DNA from: Pigmentiphaga litoralis
Lineage (GTDB): Bacteria; Pseudomonadota; Gammaproteobacteria; Burkholderiales; Burkholderiaceae_B
Assembly: GCF_013408655.1 (NCBI RefSeq)
Contig: NZ_JACCBP010000003.1
Location: forward strand, 248,001-312,000
Reading direction: 5' to 3'
DNA: 64,000 bases
Both the position numbers and the translations under genes were made by a program. The notes beneath the pieces are model-generated. The model did not search any database. It was not told the DNA's origin and worked only from the letters and a program-made list of their open reading frames with translations. Below, piece after piece: positions 45,404 through 54,520 of the stretch (its first letter is position 1; every line of letters starts with the position of its first letter).

Positions 45404-46405
45404 TCAGTCGGCCAGCGCTTCGGCAACGAGGGCATAACTGCGCACCCGGGCCGCGTGGTCATGGATGGTGGACGTGATGACCAGTTCTTCGGCATGGGTG
45501 GCGGCCGCGAGCGCGCCCAGCGATTCCCGCAGCTGGTCGGGCGATCCGATGTGGATGCGGCTGCGGTTGTACTGGCGCAGGCTTTCTTCCTGCGGGCTGT
45601 AGCGGTAGGCGAGGGCTTCTTCCACGCTGGGCACCGGTTCGCCGCGGCGGCCGCTGCGTGTGCGCATCATGGTCAGGTCGGCCGTGGCCGCCAGACGCGT
45701 GGCTTCTTCTGGTGTCTCGGCGCAGATGACCGACACGCCCAGCATGGCCTTGGGATACTGCCCCAGGGCCGAGGCGCGGAAGCGGTCGCGATACAGATGC
45801 ATGGCTTCTTGTGCGTGTTCCGACACGATGTGGTGGGCGTACACGAAGCCCAGGCCATTGGCCGCGGCCACCTGGGCGCCGTAGGTGCTTGACCCCAGGA
45901 TCCAGATCGGCGGGCAGGCCACCCCCATCGGCGCGGCGCGCACGCGGGCGTGCGGGTGGCCTTCGGGCATCACGTCTTTCAAATAGCCGACCAGATCGGC
46001 CAGTTGCTGCGGAAAGTTGTCGCTGTCTTCGGCATTGCGCCGCAAGGCGCTCGCGGTAATCGGGTCCGTGCCCGGCGCACGGCCCAGGCCCAGATCGATC
46101 CGGGTGGGGAACATGGCTTCCAGCATGCGGAACAGTTCGGCCACCTTGAGCGGGCTGTGATTGGGCAGCATGATGCCGCCCGAGCCCACCCGCAGCGTTG
46201 ACGTGGCGGCGGCCACACGGGCAATCAGCAGTTCGGGGGCCGAGCAGGCCAGCATGGCCGTGTTGTGATGTTCGGCGAACCAGTAGCGGTGGTACCCGAA
46301 GGTTTCGACCGCCTGGGCCAGCGCAATGCTGTTGGCGATGGCATCGGATGGCGTGAAACCCGACGGTACCGGGCACAGATCAAGGACGGAAAGCTTGAGC
46401 GACAT
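45404..46405 (-). CDS. LLM-class flavin-dependent oxidoreductase (luciferase-like)
   Basis: 333 aa TIM-barrel monooxygenase-like protein, YhbW/LuxA-like subgroup. Typical segments are YHRYWFAEHHNTAMLACSAPELLIARVAAATSTLRVGSGGIMLPNHSPLKVAE, the FPTRIDLGLGRAPGTDP phosphate-binding region and WILGSSTYGAQVAAANGLGFVYAHH. It uses reduced FMN; the substrate is not predictable. It stands 51 bp upstream of bdhA on the same strand, and mst follows upstream. Confidence 0.9.
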   Translation of the reverse strand: MSLKLSVLDLCPVPSGFTPSDAIANSIALAQAVETFGYHRYWFAEHHNTAMLACSAPELLIARVAAATSTLRVGSGGIMLPNHSPLKVAELFRMLEAMFPTRIDLGLGRAPGTDPITASALRRNAEDSDNFPQQLADLVGYLKDVMPEGHPHARVRAAPMGVACPPIWILGSSTYGAQVAAANGLGFVYAHHIVSEHAQEAMHLYRDRFRASALGQYPKAMLGVSVICAETPEEATRLAATADLTMMRTRSGRRGEPVPSVEEALAYRYSPQEESLRQYNRSRIHIGSPDQLRESLGALAAATHAEELVITSTIHDHAARVRSYALVAEALAD

Positions 46406-46477
46406 GGGGCAGAGCCATTCGACAGGGATGCAGAGAGTGTGAACCCGCTGTGGTTTTCCCGCAACCCGAGAGCCGTG

Positions 46478-47464
46478 TCAGGGCGTTGCGCCGATCGCCA
46501 CCGGGCGGCCCGGGTCGGCGCACCACTCGCTCCACGAGCCCGGGTAGAGCGCCGAGCCGTTCAGCCCGGCGTGTTCCATGGCCAGGATGTTGTGGCAGGC
46601 TGATACGCCCGACCCGCATTGATGGATCACTTGGTCGGCCGGGACCTGGCCGAGCAGGGCGGCAAATTCCTGTTTCAGGACAGCGGCCGGCTTGAAGGTG
46701 CCGTCGGGCTGCAGGTTTTCCTGGAAGGGGCGGTTGAGCGCGCCCGGAATGTGGCCCGCCACCGGGTCCAGCGGTTCGGTCTCGCCGCGATAGCGAGCGC
46801 CCGCACGTGCGTCGACGACCTTGGCGGCGCGCGTGTTCAGGTTGGCCAGCATGTCCTGCGTGGTCACGGTAGGCGCCAGGCGCGGCCGTGCAGCGCCCGC
46901 CGACAGGAAGGATTGCGCGCCTGCCTGGGGGGCCGCTGCATCGCCGGCGCCCGGCATGGGTCCGCCTGACGTGGGTTCCCCCAAGACGCTGCCCGCCATC
47001 TGCTGTTGCTCCTGGGTGGCCAGGTCGCCCTGGGTAACGGCGTCGCTTTCGACCGGACTGCTGTCTACCGGAAAGCCGCCCGCCTCCCATCCCTTGAAGC
47101 CGCCATCCAGCACTGCCACCCCTGCGTGGCCGAGCCAGCGCAGCATCCACCAGAAGCGGCCCGCCGACTGGCCGGTGTGGTCGTCGTGCACGATGACCTG
47201 CGTGTCGGGGCCGATGCCCAACTGCGCCACGAGTTTGCGAAAGATATCCGGATCGGGCAGGGGGTGCCGTCCGTTCTGGCCGGTATGGCGGCCCGCCAAC
47301 TGGGTGTCCAGGTCGACGAAGCGGGCGCCGGGAATGCGCGAGCGGGCATGCGAGTCCCGCCCGTGGGCCGGATTCATGAGGTCGTGCCGGCTGTCGATGA
47401 CAAGCCAGTTCGGCTGGCCCAGATGGGCGGCCAGTTCCTTTGCGGAAATCAGGGTGGTGAACAT
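46478..47464 (-). CDS. sseA: 3-mercaptopyruvate/thiosulfate sulfurtransferase (two rhodanese domains)
   Basis: 328 aa. The N-terminal rhodanese domain (SAKELAAHLGQPNWLVIDSRHDL, GARFVDLD) and C-terminal active domain (VVDARAGARYRGETEPLDPVAGHIPGALNRPF) are clear; the loop CGSGVSAC holds the catalytic Cys and is the mercaptopyruvate-type (CGSGVTA) signature. Between the domains lies a ~45-residue Ala/Gly/Pro-rich insert not present in E. coli SseA (281 aa). It handles cysteine-derived sulfur, cyanide detoxification or sulfane transfer. Confidence 0.92.
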   Translation of the reverse strand: MFTTLISAKELAAHLGQPNWLVIDSRHDLMNPAHGRDSHARSRIPGARFVDLDTQLAGRHTGQNGRHPLPDPDIFRKLVAQLGIGPDTQVIVHDDHTGQSAGRFWWMLRWLGHAGVAVLDGGFKGWEAGGFPVDSSPVESDAVTQGDLATQEQQQMAGSVLGEPTSGGPMPGAGDAAAPQAGAQSFLSAGAARPRLAPTVTTQDMLANLNTRAAKVVDARAGARYRGETEPLDPVAGHIPGALNRPFQENLQPDGTFKPAAVLKQEFAALLGQVPADQVIHQCGSGVSACHNILAMEHAGLNGSALYPGSWSEWCADPGRPVAIGATP

Positions 47465-47531
47465 GACGCTTCCTTGGCGGGAGGAGGTGAGCGCCAGGCG
47501 CGCCGACAGGTGCGAAACGCTCGACAGCGAC

Positions 47532-48386
47532 CTATCGGGACGCGGCTGGCACCGCCATCGTACGCCAGGTCGACACCAGCCCGGCGGCGGCGATCAGGAC
47601 AATGCCGAACCACGCGAAGCCGTCGGGTGAGTCGTTCCAGAACAGGAAGCCCAGCAAGACCGAAAACGGGATGGTCGCGTATTGCAGCACGGCCGACAGC
47701 GCGGCCGAGCCCTGGCTGAACGCCCGGGTCATGGCGAACTGTCCGAGCAGGCCGCTCAGGCCCACGCCCAGCAGCAGCGCCCAGCCGCTCCAGGACGGCG
47801 CCACCCAGCCGGTGGCCGCCGTGGCCGCGCCGCCGGTCAGCACCGTGCTGAGCGAAAAGAACAGCACGATGCGCCATTCGGCTTCGCCCGCGCGGCCCAG
47901 GCTGCGCACCTGCATGACGGCCAGCGCCGTGGCGCCGCCGGCCAAAAGGCCCAGCAGCGACGCCAGCCACTGCGCGTTGTCGACATCGGGCCGCAGGATC
48001 GCGATCACGCCCACGAAGCCCAGCGCCACCGCGAACAGGCGCAGGCGGTCTTCCCGCAGGCTGCCCTGGAACATCATCCAGGCCGCGATGAACAAGGGCG
48101 ACGTGTAGTTGAGGGTGATGGCCGTGGCCAGCGGCAGCCGCGACATGGCGTAGAACGACAGACAGATCGACGCCACGCCCGCGATATTGCGCATGACATG
48201 GGACCGCCAGGTGGTCGGGATGATGGGCTTGCCGGCCCACAAGGCCCAGCCAAGGATGCCGATGGCGGTCGGGACGCCGCGGAAAAGAATGATCTGGGAC
48301 AGCGGAACTTCGGTCGACACCAGTTTGACGAACATGGACATGATCGCGAACATCAGGGAGGCGAACAACATCCAGAGTGCTTGCAT
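47532..48386 (-). CDS. DMT-superfamily (EamA) transporter
   Basis: 284 aa from ATG 48386, ten membrane helices in two EamA repeats (LWMLFASLMFAIMSMFVKLVS; LLAGGATALAVMQVRSLGRAG). The frame runs further to 48692 but has no membrane-like start, and ATG 48386 is at the first helix. EamA proteins export amino acids, metabolites or drugs; substrate unknown. The 205-bp gap to htpX is a divergent promoter region. Confidence 0.9.
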   Translation of the reverse strand: MQALWMLFASLMFAIMSMFVKLVSTEVPLSQIILFRGVPTAIGILGWALWAGKPIIPTTWRSHVMRNIAGVASICLSFYAMSRLPLATAITLNYTSPLFIAAWMMFQGSLREDRLRLFAVALGFVGVIAILRPDVDNAQWLASLLGLLAGGATALAVMQVRSLGRAGEAEWRIVLFFSLSTVLTGGAATAATGWVAPSWSGWALLLGVGLSGLLGQFAMTRAFSQGSAALSAVLQYATIPFSVLLGFLFWNDSPDGFAWFGIVLIAAAGLVSTWRTMAVPAASR

Positions 48387-48591
48387 TGGCGTGAGGCAGA
48401 AAAAGTCGTGGAGCGAAGGGGTCGGACGATTGTAGCCCCGTACAAGGGTATCTACGGGGGAACCCTTGGATGCTTCTGTCCAGGGTGCGGCTCTTGAACC
48501 CTGCGCGACCGTTACCATATACGTCTGTGACGGGCGGGCGCTGCGGGGCGCCGGTCCGATTGATCGAAGGTTCTCGGAGAATTTACCCCTC

Positions 48592-49476
48592 ATGAAACGC
48601 ATTGTGCTTTTCATCATGACCAACATCGCCGTCATGCTCGTGCTGACGGCGACCCTGAGTATTCTCGGTGTCGGCCGCTTCATGGACGCCAACGGATTGA
48701 ATATTCAGTCTCTGGCCATTTTTTCGCTGGTCGTGGGTTTCACGGGCGCCATCATTTCGCTGCTGTTGAGCAAGAAGATGGCGCTGTGGAGCACGGGCGC
48801 CCGCGTGCTGGATCCGAACGCGCCGGTGAATCGCGAAGAGATCTGGCTGCTGGATACCGTCAACCAGCTGGCTGACCGCGCCGGTATCGGCCGCCCGACT
48901 GTCGCCATCTACGAAGGCGAACCCAATGCCTTTGCCACGGGCGCCTTCAAGAATGAAGCCCTGGTGGCGGTATCCACCGGCCTGTTGCGCGGCATGACCG
49001 AAGAAGAAGTGTCGGCCGTGCTGGCGCACGAAGTCGCGCACATCGCCAACGGCGACATGGTCACGCTGACCCTGATCCAGGGCGTCGTGAACACCTTCGT
49101 GGTCTTTCTGGCGCGGGTGGTCGGCTACTTCGTGGACCGTGTGCTGCTCAAGAACGAACGCGGCGGTGGCATCGGCTACTTCGCGACCGTGATCGTCTGT
49201 GAACTGGCTTTCGGGATCGTCGCGTCGATCATCGTGGCGTGGTTCTCGCGTCAGCGCGAGTTCCGGGCCGATGCCGGCTCCGCCCACCTGCTGGGCTCGC
49301 GTGAACCGATGATCCGGGCCCTGGCCCGCCTTGGCAACATGGCCCCTGGGGAATTGCCCAAGAACTTCCAGGCCTCGGGCATTTCCAGCGGCGGCGCGAT
49401 CTCGGCTATATTCGCGTCGCATCCGCCGATCGAGGATCGCATCCGCGCCCTGATGGCAGCCGGCCAGCGCCGCTGA
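48592..49476 (+). CDS. htpX: Protease HtpX
   Basis: 294 aa, the usual size. Two N-terminal membrane helices ([43 protein letters not shown]), then the zinc-protease [10 protein letters not shown] motif and two further helices ([17 protein letters not shown]). It degrades damaged inner-membrane proteins and overlaps functionally with FtsH. ATG 48592 follows AGGTTCTCGGAG. The following gene is a methyltransferase in the same direction, separated by terminator-like hairpins. Confidence 0.96.
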   Translation: MKRIVLFIMTNIAVMLVLTATLSILGVGRFMDANGLNIQSLAIFSLVVGFTGAIISLLLSKKMALWSTGARVLDPNAPVNREEIWLLDTVNQLADRAGIGRPTVAIYEGEPNAFATGAFKNEALVAVSTGLLRGMTEEEVSAVLAHEVAHIANGDMVTLTLIQGVVNTFVVFLARVVGYFVDRVLLKNERGGGIGYFATVIVCELAFGIVASIIVAWFSRQREFRADAGSAHLLGSREPMIRALARLGNMAPGELPKNFQASGISSGGAISAIFASHPPIEDRIRALMAAGQRR

Positions 49477-49486
49477 TCGGTTCCAT

Positions 49487-49550
49487 CGCCCCGGGCAGTC
49501 ACGCCGGGGCGCCGCACTGCCAGGCCCCGCGTGTCGGGGCCTGATCGTTT
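49487..49550 (+). terminator. Double hairpin after htpX
   Basis: Two stems: 49487-49494 with 49504-49511 (8 bp), and 49521-49529 with 49535-49543 (9 bp, perfect), followed by ATCGTTT. The T-run is imperfect, so termination may be partial. Confidence 0.6.
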
Positions 49551-49642
49551 CCGGGACAAGGTTCCGGATCGTGCCTACCGGGCGGCGGTCAGTGCACGCG
49601 CGTGCCGTTTCCGCTTTACCGTTCCCCTCCAGGTTGACCAGC

Positions 49643-50914
49643 ATGACCGCACCTTCTTCCCCCCACATCCCCTCTGACCACGACGATCCCAATCGCCAGC
49701 CCGTGGATGACTTCCTGGCGCTCGCCCGGCAGGCGCTGGCCGACGGCACCGTGGTGACGCTGGTGCTGGCGGGGTATCGCGGGGAAGGGGACCTGAAGCG
49801 GGTGCAGGCGCGCGCGGTCGTGTTGAAAGACGCGCCCATGCTGTCGCTGCTGTACCGGCATGCGACCAAGGACATCACCAAGAATTTCCCGGTCGACGAA
49901 GGCCTGCAGACGCTGCGGACCCTGCTGGGCAGTGAGTTTCGCAACGCGCAGCTGACCACGCGCACCCAGGACATCCAGTTGGCGTTCAGCAAGAAGGGCA
50001 AGGCCACGGTGCGGGTAGGGAAGGCGGCGCAGGCAGGCGGCGGGTCGGCAGACGCAGGGTCCGCAGGCGACGGCGCGTCAGCCGCCACTACCGGCCACAA
50101 CCGCGAAAAACATCGGTACCTGGACCTCGGTCGGCCCTTTCTGGTCGAGCTGGGCGTGACGGATCGCGACCACAAGCTGGTGCCGGCCATGTCGCGCAAG
50201 TGGAAGCAGATCAACAAGTTCATCGAGGTATTCGCGGCCGCCTTGTCGGCGTCGCCGCTGGGATCGGCAGCCACCCCGATCCGGGTGGCGGACTTCGGGT
50301 CGGGCAAGGGCTACCTGACCTTTGCCATCCACGATTATCTTCAAGGCGTGCTAGCCCGGCCGACCCAGGTGACCGGCGTCGAATTGCGCCAGGAACTGGT
50401 CGACCTGTGCAATGGCGCCATTGAACGGCTGGGTCTGCAGGGACTGACTTTTGATGCCGGCGACGTGCGCAGCTATGCGCCGCAGCCGCTTGACGTAATG
50501 ATCGCCCTGCATGCGTGCGACATCGCGACCGATTACGCGATTCACATGGGCATTCGCGCGGGCGCGTCGGTCATCATGTGTTCGCCGTGTTGCCACAAGG
50601 AAGTGCGCCCGCAGCTGCTCAGCCCGCATCCGCTGCGGCCTATCCTGCAGCACGGCGTGCATCTTGGGCAGGAAGCCGAGATGCTGACGGACGGCATCCG
50701 CGCGTTGCTGCTGGACGCGGCAGGCTACGATACCCAGGTGTTCGAGTTCATCTCGCTGGAACATACCAACAAGAACAAGATGATCCTGGCCGTGAAACGT
50801 GCAACGCCCAAGGCGCCCGAGCCGGTGCTGGCGCAGATCGACGAGATCAAGCGCTTCTACGGCATCAAGGCGCAGTGCCTGGAAACCCTGTTGAAAGCCG
50901 ACGCCCTGGTCTGA
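49643..50914 (+). CDS. SAM-dependent methyltransferase (METTL25/PF13679-like)
   Basis: 423 aa from ATG 49643. The first ~190 residues are variable with a Gly/Ala/Ser linker (AGGGSADAGSAGDGASAA); the Rossmann methyltransferase starts with IRVADFGSGKGYLTFAIHDYL (motif I) and has ALHACDIATDYAI and a Cys-rich CSPCCHKEV motif, typical of the Methyltransf_32 group. Eukaryotic relatives methylate tRNA or protein; bacterial function is unknown. It is 10 bp upstream of the dienelactone hydrolase, so the two are likely cotranscribed. Confidence 0.8.
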   Translation: MTAPSSPHIPSDHDDPNRQPVDDFLALARQALADGTVVTLVLAGYRGEGDLKRVQARAVVLKDAPMLSLLYRHATKDITKNFPVDEGLQTLRTLLGSEFRNAQLTTRTQDIQLAFSKKGKATVRVGKAAQAGGGSADAGSAGDGASAATTGHNREKHRYLDLGRPFLVELGVTDRDHKLVPAMSRKWKQINKFIEVFAAALSASPLGSAATPIRVADFGSGKGYLTFAIHDYLQGVLARPTQVTGVELRQELVDLCNGAIERLGLQGLTFDAGDVRSYAPQPLDVMIALHACDIATDYAIHMGIRAGASVIMCSPCCHKEVRPQLLSPHPLRPILQHGVHLGQEAEMLTDGIRALLLDAAGYDTQVFEFISLEHTNKNKMILAVKRATPKAPEPVLAQIDEIKRFYGIKAQCLETLLKADALV

Positions 50915-50924
50915 GGAGACCGTC

Positions 50925-51686
50925 ATGCCCGCCGAACGTATCGTGTTGAACGCGCCCGACGGGGAGTGCCCGGCGTATGTAGTGACTCCGGGGCCCAAGT
51001 CGGCTTCCGATTCCCGCGATGGCCCGTGGCCTGCCGTGATGCTTTACGGCGACGCCGGCGGGCTTCGGCCAGCCATGGTCGACATGGCGGAAACCGTTGC
51101 GGCAGCCGGCTACCTGGTGCTGGTGCCCGACGTCTACTACCGCGTCGGCCCCTACACGCCGTTGGTGCCCAAAGAGGTCTTTGCCGGGGATGTCGGGGCC
51201 ATTCTTGGCCCGCTGATGAGCACAACCGGCAACGACAAGGCCGCCAGCGACACGGCAGCCTTCCTGGCTTGGCTGGACGCGCGCCCCGATGCCCGCAAGG
51301 GCAAGGTCGGCGCGGTCGGGTTCTGCATGGGCGGCGGCATGGCCTTGTCGGCGGCGGCCGCCTGGCCGGACCGGATCGCCGCGGTGGCGAGCTTTCATGG
51401 CGGCAATCTGGCCAGCGATGACGCGTCCAGTCCGCATTGGCGGGTCGGCGCGATTCAAGCCGAGGTGTATATCGCCAGCGCGGAACACGATGGCATGTAT
51501 CCGCCCGCCATGGCCGCGCGATTGGAAGCGGCACTGGATCAGGCTGGCGTGAATTATGTTGCCGAGGAATATGCGGGCGCAGCCCACGGCTGGATGGTGC
51601 CGGACTTTCCGGTCCATGACGCAGCATCCGCAAGGCGCGGCTGGCAGGCGTTGGTGGCGCTATTTGATCGGACGCTGAAGCAGTAA
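50925..51686 (+). CDS. Dienelactone hydrolase family protein
   Basis: 253 aa. The alpha/beta hydrolase has the nucleophile loop GFCMGGGM with Cys134, the Asp in SAEHDGMYP and the His in GAAHGWM, the triad of the dienelactone hydrolase (ClcD-like) family. The role in aromatic ring cleavage is established for true members, but many family proteins act on other substrates. A start codon preceded by GAGGAG is 10 bp after the methyltransferase stop. Confidence 0.9.
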   Translation: MPAERIVLNAPDGECPAYVVTPGPKSASDSRDGPWPAVMLYGDAGGLRPAMVDMAETVAAAGYLVLVPDVYYRVGPYTPLVPKEVFAGDVGAILGPLMSTTGNDKAASDTAAFLAWLDARPDARKGKVGAVGFCMGGGMALSAAAAWPDRIAAVASFHGGNLASDDASSPHWRVGAIQAEVYIASAEHDGMYPPAMAARLEAALDQAGVNYVAEEYAGAAHGWMVPDFPVHDAASARRGWQALVALFDRTLKQ

Positions 51687-51711
51687 CGCATAAAACCGGA
51701 TCACAGATAAT

Positions 51712-51746
51712 AAAAAACGGCCCCGTCGATAATCGACGGGGCCGTT
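51712..51746. terminator. Bidirectional terminator
   Basis: AAAAAACGGCCCCGTCGA (51712-51729) pairs with TCGACGGGGCCGTT (51733-51746), a 14-bp core. It serves the converging dienelactone hydrolase and BON genes. Confidence 0.85.
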
Positions 51747-51806
51747 CTGCATTTCTGCCGAGCGCCGGCAGCGGCACCAGGTGCCACCGCCAGAGTCAGG
51801 AACCGA

Positions 51807-52121
51807 TTAACGGCTCTTGACGCGCAGGTCGTTCTTGACGCTTTCCACGCCTTCCACCGAGCGGGTGACCGCAACGGCACGAGCGATCTGCTCGCTGGAG
51901 TCAACGAAGCCCGACAGTTGGACCGTCTTGCGGAACGTCTCGACGTTGATGTCAACGGAGCGGATGTCCTTCGTTTCCAGCAGCTTGGCCTTCACTTTTG
52001 CGGTGATGGCGGCGTCAGCCGAGTATTCGCCAGCGGATTGCTGCGTGCGCGTCTGGGCGCAACCGGCCATCACAGTCGAAGTACCGATAATGCCAGCGAT
52101 CAAAAGGGTACGGAAGTTCAT
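51807..52121 (-). CDS. BON-domain lipoprotein
   Basis: 104 aa from ATG 52121 with AAGGAGA upstream. The signal peptide ends in the lipobox VMAGC (Cys21). The rest is a single BON domain (ADAAITAKVKAKLLETKDIRSVDINVETFRKTVQLSGFV; VEGVESVKNDL), as in OsmY-like periplasmic proteins thought to bind phospholipids under stress. It follows the DUF1328 gene by 22 bp, and the two form an operon. Confidence 0.92.
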   Translation of the reverse strand: MNFRTLLIAGIIGTSTVMAGCAQTRTQQSAGEYSADAAITAKVKAKLLETKDIRSVDINVETFRKTVQLSGFVDSSEQIARAVAVTRSVEGVESVKNDLRVKSR

Positions 52122-52143
52122 GGTTGATTCTCCTTGGTAATGC

Positions 52144-52305
52144 TTATTTTCGAAATACGCCGCCGAGCAGCGACAATACTGCGAGGACGATGAATATAAA
52201 GAACAGGATCTTGGCGATGGAGGCGGCACCCGCAGCAATACCGCCAAAGCCGAGTACTGCCGCGATTATCGCGATAATAAAAAATACGACAGCATAATGC
52301 AGCAT
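52144..52305 (-). CDS. DUF1328 small membrane protein (YtjA-like)
   Basis: 53 aa from ATG 52305 with GGAGGGAAC upstream. Two hydrophobic helices ([42 protein letters not shown]) are the whole protein, the DUF1328 pattern. The family is widespread and of unknown function, often near stress genes. The BON lipoprotein follows, so both are probably envelope-stress proteins. Confidence 0.92.
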   Translation of the reverse strand: MLHYAVVFFIIAIIAAVLGFGGIAAGAASIAKILFFIFIVLAVLSLLGGVFRK

Positions 52306-52630
52306 GTTCCCTCCCACCTTACTCATACCGGATCAGGCGGCATATTGAATCTGCCTGGTTCCGATACTCCCTCAACCACATGGCTGCGCCAAGGTTTTCG
52401 TACAGAACAACCCGCCTGGAAGCCCGAATGATCAATAGCCATGCGGCTTTTGAAAAATTATCAAACCTCGAAGCGATGTGTAAAAGTTACGCTGCGGACC
52501 GGGATTTGGCAAGGCGGCTGTGTGTGGATTTGTAATGGCCGCGGGCCCGATCCGGTTTAAATGGTCGCAAAAGCCGCGCCCGGGCGACGTTACGACCTGA
52601 CACCGGTTTGATATGCCTGAGTAAACCAAG
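52306..52630. other. Non-coding interval upstream of DUF1328
   Basis: About 325 bp between the DUF1328 start and the Rieske-gene terminator. It holds the promoter of the DUF1328-BON pair. I see no further gene or repeat. Confidence 0.5.
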
Positions 52631-52661
52631 AAAAAAGGCGTCCGTTGTTTCGGACGCCTTT
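52631..52661 (-). terminator. Terminator of the second Rieske oxygenase gene
   Basis: AAAGGCGTCCG (52634-52644) pairs with CGGACGCCTTT (52651-52661) with a 6-nt loop; the A-run at 52631-52636 is a U-run on the minus-strand transcript. Confidence 0.85.
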
Positions 52662-52692
52662 GCGACGGACAGTCAGGAAAGTTACTGATCTG

Positions 52693-53871
52693 CTAAAGAT
52701 TTTCCGGCTCATTCATGGCAGAGCGGTACCACTCGTGGAAGTGCTGCATGCCATCTTCCATGGGCGACTGGTACGGCCCGACCTCGTTGGTGCCGCGCTC
52801 CAGCAGGATGCGACGGCCCGCATCCATGCGTTCGGCGATCTCGTCGTCTTCCACCGCCGTCTCCATATAGGCAGCCTGCTGCGCTTCGACGAATTCCCGT
52901 TCGAAGTGCACGATGTCTTCCGGATAATAGAACTCGACCATATTCACCGTTTCCTGGGGGCCCTTGGGGTACAGGGTCGACAGGACAAGCGTGTGCGGGT
53001 AGAGCTCGATCATGTGGGTCGGGAAATGCGTGACCCAGATAGCGCCAAAATCGGGCGGCTCGCCATTGCGGTAGTCGAGCACCTTGTCGTGCCAGCGCTG
53101 GTAGACCGATGAGCCCGGATGTTCGAGGTCCTGGTGGACGCCGACTTTCTGCAGGCTGTAGAAGTCGTTGAATTCCCAGCTGAGGTCATCGCACGTGACG
53201 AAGCGGCCGAGTCCCGGATGGAACGGGCCGACGTGGTAGTCCTCGAGGTAGACCTCGATGAAGGTCTTCCAGTTGTAGTGGCAGACATGCGTTTCGACCC
53301 GGTCAAGCACATAGTCGGACAGGTCGAATTCCGGACGGCCGAGCAGGGCGGACAGTTCGCGGCCGGCGTGCCGGTCACCCAGGCGCGGCGCTTCGAACAG
53401 CGACCCATTCCATTCCTGCAGCGGGAATCGTTCAAGGTCCAGGCACGGGTTTTCGCCGAACAGCGGCGCGCCGATCAGCTTGCCCTGGCCGTTGTAGGTC
53501 CAGCGGTGCAACGGGCAGACGATGTTGCCGGTGACCCCCAGGTTCCCGGTCGTTGGCGCGTCGGCATAGCGCCGCGCCCCGTCGCTGCCCACGGATCCCT
53601 TGCCCAGCATGACGGCCTGCCGGTGACGGCAGACGTTGGACACGAGTTCGACACCGTGCTGGTTGCGCACCAGCACGCGGCCATCGTTTTCCTGAGCGAG
53701 GGTCCGGTAATCACCGACTTCCGGGAGATTGTTCCGGTGCCCGACGTAATTGGGCGACCGGCTGAAAATGGACTGCATTTCGCGCTTGAAGCGCGCGTCA
53801 TCGAAATAGGCACTGACAGGGAGCTGCGCTCGGCTCGCTGCCACGTGTTCCACGCGACCGATATCGGTCAT
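52693..53871 (-). CDS. Aromatic-ring-hydroxylating-type Rieske oxygenase, alpha subunit
   Basis: 392 aa from ATG 53871 with GGAGGGAAG upstream. Rieske ligands are Cys81-x-His83 and Cys119-x2-His122, separated by about 36 residues, which include a Gly/Ala-rich loop. The mononuclear iron site is around FIEVYLEDYHVGPFHPG (Asp-x-His-x4-His). It resembles the ring-hydroxylating/choline-monooxygenase-like group and needs a reductase, none of which is encoded here. Divergent from xseB. Substrate unknown. Confidence 0.9.
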   Translation of the reverse strand: MTDIGRVEHVAASRAQLPVSAYFDDARFKREMQSIFSRSPNYVGHRNNLPEVGDYRTLAQENDGRVLVRNQHGVELVSNVCRHRQAVMLGKGSVGSDGARRYADAPTTGNLGVTGNIVCPLHRWTYNGQGKLIGAPLFGENPCLDLERFPLQEWNGSLFEAPRLGDRHAGRELSALLGRPEFDLSDYVLDRVETHVCHYNWKTFIEVYLEDYHVGPFHPGLGRFVTCDDLSWEFNDFYSLQKVGVHQDLEHPGSSVYQRWHDKVLDYRNGEPPDFGAIWVTHFPTHMIELYPHTLVLSTLYPKGPQETVNMVEFYYPEDIVHFEREFVEAQQAAYMETAVEDDEIAERMDAGRRILLERGTNEVGPYQSPMEDGMQHFHEWYRSAMNEPENL

Positions 53872-54143
53872 GACTTCCCTCCGCGTGAGTGGTAGAGCCG
53901 GCCTCAACAAGGGATCCCCCCCTTACGCAACCTGGGGAGGCATGGTGGTATTCCCGTGTGTGTTGTACCGGCGCGAAGAAAATGATCTGGCCGATCAAGC
54001 TTGGTATTGTACCCAGTCCTTGTCTATAAGTCCGGCGGCCGGCTTTTTCAAGGGCGGATGTGGACGCATCTGCTCACACGCCTGAGCGGACCCGATCAAT
54101 TACAATTGCGGGTTCGACTCTCCATGAGTTTGCAGGAGGCTTA

Positions 54144-54515
54144 ATGGCCGAAAGTTTGGACCCCCTTTCAGGGGACGCCGTGCCGATGGAAACGACTCCC
54201 GCGACGGACGCTGGCGCGCCGCAAAGTGTGACGTCCGCGACGGACGCTGCCGCGCCGCGCAGGGCCGGTGCACGCAAGTCGGCTGCCGCCGCTGCGCCTG
54301 CGCTGCCGCAGGATTTCGAAACCGCGCTGGCCGAGCTCGAAGGGCTGGTCGCGCGGATGGAAGACGGCTCGCTGCCGCTCGAAGCCTCGCTGCTGTCGTA
54401 CAAGCGCGGCGTGGACCTGGTGCGCGTCTGCCAGGAACGCCTGGCGCGTGCCGAAAACCAGGTCAAGGTCCTGGAGGGCGAACTGCTTCGTCCGATCGAA
54501 GACAGCGAGGATTGA
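54144..54515 (+). CDS. xseB: Exodeoxyribonuclease VII small subunit
   Basis: 123 aa from ATG 54144 (GCAGGAGG upstream). The last ~70 residues match XseB (FETALAELEGLVARMEDGSLPLEASLLSYKRG pattern), a helical partner of XseA that degrades single-stranded DNA. The first ~50 residues are an Ala/Thr/Pro/Asp-rich extension absent from the 80-aa E. coli protein. It precedes ispA and dxs, the usual proteobacterial isoprenoid operon; ispA starts 5 bp after its stop. Confidence 0.93.
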   Translation: MAESLDPLSGDAVPMETTPATDAGAPQSVTSATDAAAPRRAGARKSAAAAAPALPQDFETALAELEGLVARMEDGSLPLEASLLSYKRGVDLVRVCQERLARAENQVKVLEGELLRPIEDSED

Positions 54516-54520
54516 GCACG

